From NCBI RefSeq assembly GCF_017591425.1, contig NW_024465672.1, positions 165,253-229,252 of the forward strand: a stretch of 64,000 bases of DNA. The letters are read 5' to 3'. Of the stretch, positions 23,960-34,300 are shown piece after piece. How positions within the stretch are numbered: the stretch's first letter is position 1; each line of letters opens with the position of its first letter. The notes under the pieces were generated by a model that saw only the letters and a program-made list of their open reading frames with translations, searched no databases and was not told the DNA's origin. Source of the DNA: Ochotona curzoniae. Lineage: Eukaryota; Chordata; Mammalia; Lagomorpha; Ochotonidae. The translations under genes and the position numbers were made by a program.

Positions 23960-25056
23960 CCACAGCACGACAGCACGACAGCCCGGCGGCACGGTGTGTG
24001 CAGGGCCGGGCGGCAGGGCGCGGCGTGGGCATCGCGGTGTGGTCGGCTGTCTACGCCGCCGCCAGGCTCCGGATCCGCGCGCTGAGGCCGGCGCCTCCGG
24101 TCCGAGTCTTGGCGGGACCCCCTCCTCTCTCCCGCTCCCCGCGCTCTCGCCTTTTAATCATGCTCCTTTGTGTGTGAGTGCAGGCAGGCTGACAATGATT
24201 TCCTCAATGATTTCGCACAGAGAGAGTCCCTGCGGGTTAGGGACCCCCCTCTGGAGCCATCCTGATGGCTTTGGGGGCCTTGCTTCCATTTCCATTATTA
24301 GTGGACTAACCGGAGCGACAGCGCAGTCCAAGACCTTGCAGGTTTGTAATGAGGAGGGAGCACACTCTTTCTCCTCTAGCTCCCGGCTCTCCTCCTCCTC
24401 CTCCTGCTCTCGCCGCCGCCGCTGCCGAGGCAGCCGTACCCAGCGAGCCCCGGCCCTGCGCCCGCCAAGGCCGGCCTCGCACCCGCGCAGAGAGGGACGC
24501 CCGGCCGCGGCCCCGCACGCCCCTGCACACAAACAGCCCCGCACACCACCTGAGCGCCGAGCCGCCGCTGCCCTGGCTTTTCTTTCTTTTTATTCTTCTT
24601 TTGATTTTTTGGAAATTACTTCAGTGTGAGCCAAGGGGGAAAAAAAAAAAAAACAAGGAGGGGGGAGGGAGGGGGAAAAAACAGTACTTTTCCCCCTGGA
24701 TTATTCTCGTGGCCCTTTCGCATCTGCCTCGGATGGTGGGAGATTTTTCTCCTGCAAAGCTTTTCGTCGCCTGGCAGCACTGTTGTTCCACTCTTCCTCC
24801 GTTGCCTCCTCCCCCCCCCACCCCCTAAGAGCAGAGTTCGCTTTCTAAACAAATCTGTGTGATTTGGGATTTTTTTTTTTCTTTAGGGTGGGGGGATTGG
24901 AATTCTTGTTGGAAAGCTTTCTCATTTTTTTAAAATCACATGCATTTTATTAGTTTTTTTTTTCTATTCGGATTCACTATGTGAATTTTTATTGAGATGC
25001 AAAGAGTAACGGATTGTTTTTTTCATTGAGTGTGGCTGTCGGCTCTTCAAACTTTG

Positions 25057-25111
25057 CCGTGTGTGTGTGTGTGTGTGTTTCTTTCTTGCTTTTTTTTTTT
25101 TTTTTTTTTTT
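25057..25111. repeat. (GT)n and poly-T tract
   Basis: About ten GT units are followed by TTTCTTTCTTGC and a run of 23 T. This lies within 150-200 bp upstream of the candidate ATG and would be part of the 5' untranslated region or promoter. Confidence 0.9.
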
Positions 25112-25257
25112 GTGGAGGCTGGTGGTGGGGTCGAAGGCTGGGAAAGTTTGGTGCAGAGCACGGAGCCCCACGCGCCAGGGAGGCCGAGCGGAGGGCGCTA
25201 GGAAGTGTAGTTTCCTACAGGGCTGAATTGAAACAACTTCAGCTGTTTGCTTTTAGG

Positions 25258-25297
25258 ATGTCTCCCCGCAAGGAAACGAAACTGAGATCCCTCAAAG
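25258..25297 (+). CDS. ZNF521: Candidate first coding exon of a ZNF521-like zinc-finger gene (partial)
   Basis: An ATG in fair context (A at -3) opens 13 codons, MSPRKETKLRSLK, then one base (G) before a consensus donor GTAAGC at 25298. ZNF521, a 30-finger nuclear transcription cofactor of blood and neural progenitors, begins MSRRKQAKPRSLK, a short motif that recruits the NuRD repressor complex. Nine of 13 residues match, and the SLK ending fits ZNF521 better than ZNF423 (SVK). The split phase (last G begins an Asp codon in ZNF521) also fits, as do the CpG island and the long downstream region without exons. Against it: R3P, Q6E, A7T and P9L change a motif that is normally invariant. The match is from memory, not a search. 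Further exons, including all fingers, are outside the window. It could instead be a diverged relative or a chance match. Confidence 0.5.
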
Positions 25298-25303
25298 GTA
25301 AGC
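25298..25303 (+). promoter_or_regulatory. Splice donor of candidate exon 1
   Basis: AAAG/GTAAGC is a near-consensus 5' splice site directly after the Lys13 codon plus one base. The frame continues open for another 80 codons into the intron, so the donor, not a stop, defines the exon end. Confidence 0.6.
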
Positions 25304-26011
25304 GGACCCCCCCTTCCCTCCCGCCTCCCCCAGCCGTGAGTGCCACTGTGGGTAGCGGAGTGATGGCTGCGTGGCCGCGAGCGGGTGCGCGCGTGAGTGT
25401 GAGTGCGAGTGCGGGGGCGCGCGCGCTCCCCTCCCCTGCTTACCCCAGGAGGAGAGAGGGTGATGTGTCGGGGTGTGTGTTGGGGGGGGGGTTAAGACGG
25501 GCGGCAGTAAAAAGTGGGCGAGAAAAAGACAACAGTTAAAGAGAAAAAAAAGAGAGAAACGAAATCATCCGGAGGGGGAAGGACCCTCCCCCGTTTGAGG
25601 CCTGCGGGAAAAGTTTGTGTCCTGTGTTTGCGCAAAAAATAAATATCCAGAAACGTGCGGTGCTGCTTTTTTCTTTTCTTTGGAAGAAGGAAAAAAAAAA
25701 AAAGTCATTTTGGAGAACGGGGAGCAGGCGTTGCTCCTTAAAAAAACGTGGCTCCAGGGTCCCAGCCGTGCCTGGGCGAGGACACCGCGGTCGCCGCCGC
25801 CTCCTGCCCGCTCGCACCCCGCTTCTCCTCGGCTCCGGTCCACGCTTTGCCCGCGTCAACGAGCCAGGCGCCGGGCGCGGGACCCGAGCGCCCCTCTGGG
25901 CCATTCCAACAAAGTTGACCGACCCTCGCCTCACTGCCACCCGCCTCCCATTTCCAGCGTTTGTCGGAGGTGGGGGTGGGGGGACGGTTCAGTTCCGTGT
26001 CGAATCGGTTA

Positions 26012-26362
26012 GAGAGGGAAGTTTTTTTTTTTTTTTTGTAAGATTTATTTTTTATTGTTACTGGAAAGGCGGATATACAGAGAGGAGAGACAGAGAGGAA
26101 GATCTTCCGTCTGATGATTCACTCCCCAAGTGAGTGCAACGGCCGATGCTATGCTGATCTGAAGCCAGGAGCCTCTTCCAGGTCTCCTGCGCTGGTGCAG
26201 GGTCCCAAAGCCTTGGGCCATCCTCGACTGCTTTCCCGGGCCACAGGCAGGGAGCTGGATGGGAAGCGGGGCTGCCGGGATTAGAACCGGCGCCTATATG
26301 GGATCCCGTGAGTGCAGGCGGCCTACCTTGGGGCACCGCGCCAGGCCTGAGAGGGAAGTTTT
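26012..26362 (-). mobile_element. Young reverse C-SINE inside the CpG island
   Basis: A near-consensus reverse SINE (26026-26348) is flanked by GAGAGGGAAGTTTT at 26012-26025 and 26349-26362. It lies about 730 bp downstream of the candidate exon donor, within intron 1 and inside the CpG island. Confidence 0.95.
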
Positions 26363-26955
26363 GCGGGGAGTGTGCGGTTTAGGGGAGCGGGCGTGGAGGT
26401 TAGGGGTGCGGGGGCTCCTAAGTTATTGATCTGGTGGCAGTGGAGGAATGTGGCTTGCAGAGTCACGTGGCGGCCTCCTTCTCTTCCTCCACCACCACGT
26501 TCCTGAGCCGACTCCTGGGGCAATGGCGGGGGGGGGGCGGGGGGGGAGGGAACCGGGCTGTGTGGCGCTCAGAGGCAGCGGGCGCGCCGGCCCAAGGAGG
26601 CGCGGGTAGACCGGGAGGCGAGTCCCGACGAGGACCGGGGGAGCCGGCTGTGGGCGACAGAGGCCCCGCGCGACCCGGGAGGTGGAGGACAAAGGGCGGC
26701 TTGTGCGCCCGCCGGGGTCCGCGCGGCAGGGCCCCGCCCTCTCGTGCCCGCGGCGCAGCATCCTCTTCCTCTGTCGCTGCGCCCCGCCCCGGGGCCCCAG
26801 TTCCTGCGGTTTGGCTTGGTGGCCCGTCCCTCTGGCGCGGGGACAAGGGGGTACGCGCAGCTCCGGCGCCCTGGGCCTCGGGACCTCCAGTCACGGTGTG
26901 TTTGCGGGCTGGAGCTGCATAGCCCTCGGTGCGCGCACACACTGAGACATTCAGA

Positions 26956-26977
26956 CAGACACACACACACACACACA
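26956..26977. repeat. (AC)n microsatellite
   Basis: Short alternating CA tract after CAGACAGACA, in the distal part of the CpG island. Confidence 0.8.
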
Positions 26978-27330
26978 AAGCCCTTTCTTCGGGGAAGGGC
27001 TGGTTTGGGAGAGGGCCTTGCAGATGGCAGGGCTGGCTGCTCCCCCAAAGCGCACAAGTTTGAGTTCGCAAACGAGATGAGTCATCGACTGACACTTTTT
27101 TTTTTTTTTGGTGGCAACTTAGGTTCACATGGGAAAACTGAGCCGGGGCCCGAAGGATCCCAGGGCCACAAGTGACTCAATCAACACCCACGGGCGCGTG
27201 CGGGCGGCGCGAACACTTGAGGAGGGACTCCGCTTCCTTCAAGGAATGCCGAGCCCAATCCCGGAACTTTGTGAGCCCGTCCGGGAGCGCCTGACGGCTG
27301 GTGAGTTCCAAGGGCTCCAGGAGGCGTCTT

Positions 27331-28037
27331 CGGAAGCCTGGTGCAGGGTTTCAAGAGGCTTCACCAAAACTTTTATTAGAAAGTTTGTACAGTGGCTACT
27401 TTGGCTGATCTGCAGCCTGGTTCACCTGCCTCTGAAGCGAATCCACCGCGCGTGTCGTGTTCACTTGTATTGCCCGCACTCTCTAAAGACCATTTCTCCT
27501 GCGTGAAGGGCTTGCGGGCAGTTAGTTCTGTGAAGCCTGCGGTTGCTGGTGATCACTAGGCAATCTTGAATACATCGGACTGTAAAATACCTGGGTGCCG
27601 GACCAGTACAGTCCATAGGTTATTATTTTTTTTTTTAAGGAAGAAAAGGGAAAGTCGAATGATTTTAAAATAATAATAATAAGCCAAGAGGGCAGTTCAT
27701 CCTTGGCTTGTATTGTCATGTCACACATTATTCGAGTGGCTTCTATGCTTAGGCACAGCATCTGTGTTTTAGTTACTAAAGTGCCAGTCAAATACTTATG
27801 ATAAACACCAAAGATATATCTTCCCTTTTCTGGGTGGGTGCGGACACGGTGGTGTTCTCTGCCAGCTACTTGGAGGACTCCCGGACCAGGGAAAGCCCTC
27901 AGGTGGGCTGGCTGGGCTTCGAGGTGAGACGCTGGACAGGTGTTGAGACAGCGCAGTCCTGACAAAGGAGAGGGCTTGCTTTTTGCAGGGGAAGGGTTTG
28001 CCTGGAGTTGAGCTGTGCCAACTGAGTCGTTTTGATA
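27331..28037. other. Intronic sequence downstream of the CpG island
   Basis: Sequence grades from GC-rich to AT-rich. No exon with both splice sites and a coding frame is seen; a 147-codon - strand frame (27522-27965) has no recognisable content. Confidence 0.5.
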
Positions 28038-28186
28038 TTAGCAGTGATTTTTTGTGTGTGTGTGTTAAGTAATAATTTTTTTTCTTTTTTTTTTATTTAT
28101 TGTTGCTTACATTGTATTATGTAGTACAGTTTTATAGGCGCTGGGGATTTCCCCCACCCCTCCCATACCCCTTTAGCAGTGATTTT
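28038..28186 (-). mobile_element. Short 5'-truncated L1 3' end with 14-bp TSD
   Basis: A 121-bp insert (28052-28172) is flanked by perfect TTAGCAGTGATTTT repeats at 28038-28051 and 28173-28186. Read on the - strand it has a G-rich run (GGGAGGGGTGGGGGAAATCC) then an A-rich tail, as at L1 3' ends. The related - strand element at 62413 shares the segment around TATGTAGTACA / TATGTGGTACA. Confidence 0.8.
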
Positions 28187-28353
28187 GAAGGTGGATGATG
28201 GAGGTCTGGGTGCTTCTGGCTTAGTCCCTTTTCCTTCATAGATTGATTTCCTCGTTCTTCGAAAGGGTCTCCGTTTTTACCCCCAAAATGTGTTTTAACA
28301 GTGTTGTGAATGTGTGGATTCTCTCCACTGCAAGGTTCAGAAGGTCACACTTA

Positions 28354-28355
<2 letters not shown>

Positions 28356-28388
<33 letters not shown>
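28356..28388. repeat. (GT)n microsatellite
   Basis: About 16 GT units in the candidate intron. Confidence 0.95.
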
Positions 28389-28389
<1 letters not shown>

Positions 28390-31300
28390 TTTTGATAAAT
28401 ATCTTGATGCAAAAACTATTGGTAAGCAATGAGCAACTCTTGGCTGTCAGTGGATACAGAAAGGCAATGTTGGGTTAAGTTTCTTCATGTATGAAGAACA
28501 GATGAGTACGTTAGCAATTAAAAGATAAAAATTTTGATCATGTGAGTGGCATTACATCAAAACCATATGTTTCATCACCAACTTGAAAGAGGCATTGGAA
28601 ACTGAAAATACGTTATGCTCCTCTAAGTAAAACATGGAATTCTGTGTTCATTTTCCAACTTGTCTCTAACATAGGAAGACTGTCTCTAGTAAATAAACTG
28701 TTTAAAAATTTTTTGGTGTGGTTGTCACTTTTTATATATTTTAAAATCTGCTGTCTCCATGGTCTAGTTTATATAAAGCAGGTAAAAGCATTCAAGTAAA
28801 ATGACACATAAGTTTGGAGATTATATGTTCAACTAAACACTCAAGAATAAGGACTAGCAGGAAATTTCCAGCAGCAGTTGACTTTATTTTATGAGTTCTC
28901 ATAAATTTAGCACTTTGCATGAGGAGTTATGCTGACTTAAAATTTAGGCATGATTTTGCCACAGACTTTAGTGTAGTTGTGCTGACAGTGGATCTCCCAG
29001 GAGTGAGTGCCGCGTTTCTGGCTCCAGCCCAGTGCGCTGGGTGTGATCCGCCTCCCTCTTCCAAAGTGCTCTGACTCTTGAATACTGGCAAGATTCATTT
29101 TTCTACCTGTGAGCAAAATCCATCCTGAAACCTGGGACTCCTTTACCATCAAAGCCCTAGCATCAGAATTGTAACAGCCCGTGTCTGTGGCTACTTCCAC
29201 AAGTTCAGGGGCAAAATCAAAAGTTCGTTTTGGTGTATGAAATTTTGAAGTCTGCCTGTAGGTTTTTCTGAACATACATCTTTCACGCACTTTTTGAAGA
29301 CCCCTGACTTAAAGTCAGGAGGCGCACCCTGTCCTTTTGGTACCTATCTAAACCTCCACACAAGCTCTTCCGTGGCCACCCAGTGAGTCAGAATGGAGAG
29401 GCATGGCGGATCTGACTGGTAGATGAATAACCCCCTCTACCTCATTTGTATCATTGGGGTATTTGTCTCCATTCCTCGGAGCAGACATGGTATCTGTGTG
29501 GATTACCTGTCTGAAAATAGTTCCCCTGCCAGCTGCTTTGTAGAGGCAGCAAGTCATTTGCATCCAATTGGTCAATTGTGACCTGTTTCTATTTTTATTT
29601 CTCGCTCTTTATTCTATTTCTTGTTGTGCATCTCTGGTGCAAGTTTCTTATCCCTGTTACCAGATCACAAATACAAAAAAAAAAATTTTTTTTAACTTTC
29701 CTCTATAAAAGCACTATAAGAAGGAAAAAGTGGTCCACTCCATGAAGGTGTGATATGTTCAGTAAGAGCCAAGTTATAAAGCTGGACGGGAGACGAGAGA
29801 GCACTGAGTGGCAATGGCCAAGTTAAACACCAGACAGAATTAGGAAATCGGGACCTTCAGTTGTTCATAAACCTATACCAGGGCCCTCTGGAGAGGAAAG
29901 GCTGGACCCTGGGGGTAGGAGAGCCCCCCAAAGTGCCTTGTTTAGCTTGGCAGTCAAGTTACAAGGCTACCCCTTGTAACTTGGCACATCTTGAAGTTAT
30001 CACACTTAGTATTGAGCTTTTCCCATTTGCCTTCTGGGGTGCTTATAAAAGGGTCCCCCGCCTGCAGAAGAAGTCATTTATTTAGAAATATAACGAAGTG
30101 GCAAAAACTCAGCTTGCAATTTAGAGAAGAAATATAAAAAGTATAGAATTTGAGTGAAAAGGCAATGGATTTTATTTCTAAAACCATTGCAAAGTCAGAA
30201 AAGCCTGTCTATTAAGTTGTTTTCTCTAATGGGAAAACTCTAAAAATTCTAAAAAAAAACCACCCCAAGGAACCCCCAACAAATTTAAGAGGTATTAAAC
30301 TTAGCAGTTTTTTTTTTTTATACTTTAACACATGTTTTCTCTTTTTGTCAAAGTCAAAATAACATCTTCTCATAGGTGAATTATCGCAGAGACAACAAAA
30401 CTTGTATTTCTTTTCTAGTTCCTGTCTTTTGCTTTTGGAAATAGGGCCAAATAAGAAAAAGAGAGGCCTGAATTTTGTGTGAAAAGACAGTTGCTTTAAG
30501 ATATGTAATGATATGATTTGTGCCTCAAGCTTACTTTTAGGTAGGTGATGCACAACCCCTTTATTTGTAACCGTAGTTTCAGGTAAGTTTAAAAATGACG
30601 AGCACAGTCGTCTAAAATAGTGTTATAAACACACGTGTCTGTGTGCGTGAGATTGATGGATTGCCCTCTTCGTTCTTGCTATGGTGAAATAGCAGTTGTG
30701 TGGCACACGGGAATGTGTGCTGCCGCTTCTGCATTTGGAATCTCACAAGCCTCATGTTTGGAAGTCTGTGGAGTCTCACGGTTTGCTGTCCAGACCTCCT
30801 TCAGACACTTGTAGTTGTGCTATTCATCTATCAACCCAGGACTGTTTCTTCCCTCCACCACCTCTAAATTACACGGACTAGATGCTGAAGTCATTGCATT
30901 GATTATAGTCCAATCAGTAGACAAATCTGAAATAAACAAAAGCAACAATTACAGTTGGCAAAGATCCTATGAGTGCTAGTCAAGGTTCCAGACCTGACGG
31001 TCCAATGGGGTCTTGTCCAAAATGCGATTTCCTCATTTCAGCACTGCTGGCAGCATCTCCTTAAAGGGAGGCACAAACATTCATAAGATTCCACTTGGCC
31101 CTGAAAACAAAAACATCTGCTTGATGCATGAGAGGATTGTTGGCTTTTATTCAAAAGCCAAAAGGAGGCAAAAAAATAATATAGGGTATTGAACATAAAA
31201 GCATACATGTAAAAATGAAATTACAAAGGGATTTGAGATTAGCAGCTTTTTAATAAAGCAAGCTATTAATAATTTTCCTTTTTTGTGTTGCCAGAGTTAT

Positions 31301-34300
31301 TCCCATATCCCTTAAAATCCACTGTAGTCATTCTTACTGACAGCACTGACGTCTCATGGTGATGACAGAATTTTTCAACCTTTGCTTTCAGTAATTACAT
31401 CTGGTTCTTTTGGCTTGCTTTTGGGGGCCAGTCTTGAAGCCTATTCACAGATTTCTTTTCTTCTTGTAGGGAAAACTGGAACCTGCTTTCTTTCTTTTCA
31501 AGTGAAGTTGTTTTGTAGAAGTTTGCACCTCTGATAAATTCTGGTGAAATACTTGTTGACACAGATTGAAAAGTCCTGTGAAGTATCCTTGCTTGAATTT
31601 TCAATTTTGAGGTAAAAAAAAAAAATCCATGAAGGAGAGAGGCTTGGATGGGAAAAAAAAGAGCAAGTGTACCAAGATCAATTAGGAATTTTATGAATGG
31701 TCTGTTTTTCCTAATGCTGTGCAGAATTCACATTGCTACTTTCATGTCATTAATTCTGTTGCCATAGAATACATTCTTTATGGTTGGGTTTAATGGACAC
31801 CATGCTCAGTGTTTTAGTTCTTTTTGGAAGGGAAAATGATTGCGAGTCTTTGTATCATATTCTAGCAGTCTGATGGAGTGTTAGGTGTGTAACTGTTGTC
31901 ATTAAGTAATATGTTAAAGAGGACATTGTATTGAAATTTTGATAGGAGGGCTGACATTCCAAGTCAAACCCCTGGCAAATTATTTTCCCAGATGTGTTTA
32001 ATTTTTCTTCTCCATTGATTCCTGGTGCTCTGTCAAAGGTTAAAGTTGGGGGTGGGGTGGAATGGTTGCATGCAACTTTCTAATCCCATTTCAATTAAAT
32101 CTGAAATATGCCCCTGGTTTTTGTTTAGGGATTACATGGTGCCCTGGCTAGGATTGTAGATCCCAGTTTGTTGTAGTGAAAGTATATTTGTCTGAATTAA
32201 AATATCTTCTGCAACAGTGTTATCACAAAGCAATTAAAACTTCAACATTAAAGTTAACATTAGTAAATTTAAATAGCTCTGTTATTAATCAAATAGTGTA
32301 AGAAAAGCTTTAAATGGTTTAAATAATTATGCAACTCCTGGCATAAAAGCCTGGCATAAAAGCCTTATCTTAGTTTTCAAGATAAATCTTTGAAAACTAA
32401 GGAGAATCATGGCTTAAAAAAAAAAAACTTTAATTTTAGGCAGCTTAGGCTTTTAGCATGCATCACATTCCACCTCTAGTACAAGTAATTATGCCAGTTT
32501 AGTAATTATTAGAGATGAAAGAAATTCAGTAAGATAGGAATTCTTTAAAACTTGAGTAGCTTCGGTTTGAGCAGGGGTAATGATGAGGCAGCAGTTTCCA
32601 GCTGCCTGGGGACCCAGTCACAGCTCCTAGCACTGCATTCCTCTTAAGGGGATCATTACTACAGCAGCTCACTCCACAGTTGGTGTTTCTACTCTAGACG
32701 TCTGATTGCAGACATATTTATATTTATATTTTTGTCATTTAAAAAATATTCAGGTTCAAAGATGATTGTCTAGGAGCTCTCATTTCTTAAAATATTATAA
32801 AAGATGATTGTTAAGCATCATTACTTTTACCATATGCCTTAATTTTATGGGCTAGTGTATATTTTGGATAATACTGCAAAGGACATCCATCCATCCATCC
32901 ATACATAAGCCTGTCATTGACATGTGTGTTTGCATGTGTTTTCAGTCATGTTTTCCAGGGAAGATGACTTGTTGTGGACAGCATGTGCTATTCATGTACG
33001 TGTGTAGCTGCCCCCATGCTGAGAATGCTGAAGTGACTGGCATTTAGGATATGCATTTTCATGATAGTGCAGTTTGCTGGAATTATGGTTTGGCATCTTT
33101 GGCTGTGATTATTTCTTATGTGAAACCAGAGGTTTCAACCCTACAGTATTCACATGCATCATGTACAGACGTACTGTAACATTCAGTATGAACTCCCCTG
33201 CCCCCCCGCTTTCTTTTTTAACAAATCTACGTGGATTAATCATTTCTTCAGAAAAAAAATGGATTTTCTCCTTCAAAAAACTGGTAGCATTATAAGGAAT
33301 ATCAAATATCATTTCCTTTGAGAAATTAAAATCATAGTACCATTGATTTGTATTTCATTATTTTTATTAGCTTCTCTTTTAAAAATTGTATTGGTTTTTC
33401 CCAAAGTTTCTTATCCCATCAGTGTACAATGAGAACTCTATCTAGACAGAAGGTGCCTTCCCTGCCAGGGATAATATGCTTTTTAAGAACAGAGAATCCT
33501 ATGCATTCTTACGTAATATGTTTGTGAAAACCTGTAAAGGGGGAAGTGTCTGTAAGATCAACTCTAAATTGGGGTGCTGTGACCAGGAGTTTGAAAGATG
33601 GTACAGTGCTTTATACTATATATTAACTTCTGAAAACAACCTCCAACAATTCACACATGTTCTTTAACGCTGTTCTTTTTCTTCATGGTAGACTCAGATT
33701 GGGCTCAAGAAATACCAGAAAAAGAATGGTTGTTGTGTTCAGCATTTCTAATGAAATACAGCCAGCTCATTTCAGTTATTTTAAGCATATTAGATATATG
33801 CTTTTTATCAGTAATATCGACACTTTGGTCATTCACTTGTTTTATTATTATTATTTTACATTAGAAGGCATATAAGGTAGTAATAATGCACAGATACTAC
33901 TCTCCCAAGGCCCAAGAAGCTGTAACTGAACTGTTGGCTCAGAGGGGCTGTCCACATGCAGTGAGTTAGCCTGCATGTGGCGACACAAGTCGGCCATTGC
34001 TCTCCAGGCTGGGGTGAGTCCTGGGCTGCCAGGTGTATGATTTGGAAAGTTGGATGTGTGTTTCACAGACAGAAGGCAAGGGTTACAAACTCTGAGCACA
34101 AGAGAATGCATGCTAGTTCCTGGAAAGTATTGAGACCAAAGATGAACAATTAGATACGCTCATAAACATAGCGATTTTGTTATTATTAGTACCAGTAGAA
34201 AGAAGGTTGCAGAATAGAAACAAGCCACTTACCTTGGGTTCTCTTGGTCTCTGATTTCTTCTCTGCTGAGGGTGCTTCTTTCATCCTTTAGCAAGTTAGT

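Larger units (their letters stand above)
23960..27330. promoter_or_regulatory. CpG island promoter region of the candidate gene
   Basis: CG-rich, CpG-dense sequence begins near 23960 and fades near 27330, in contrast to the AT-rich flanks. It contains G-runs at 24658-24675 and 26526-26550, a long pyrimidine tract at 24790-24830, and no obvious TATA box, as is typical of broadly used mammalian promoters. The candidate ATG at 25258 lies in it. A more AT-rich segment at 24155-24310 (TTTTAATCATGCTCC) stands out within it. The transcription start cannot be placed by eye. A young reverse SINE sits inside at 26026-26348. Confidence 0.85.

Noticed and set aside
23994..27506. Many long frames on both strands across the GC-rich region (up to 221 codons)
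   Set aside because: Stops are rare in CpG-island DNA. Frames overlap on both strands, are low complexity, and only the 13-codon exon at 25258 has family resemblance and a splice donor.
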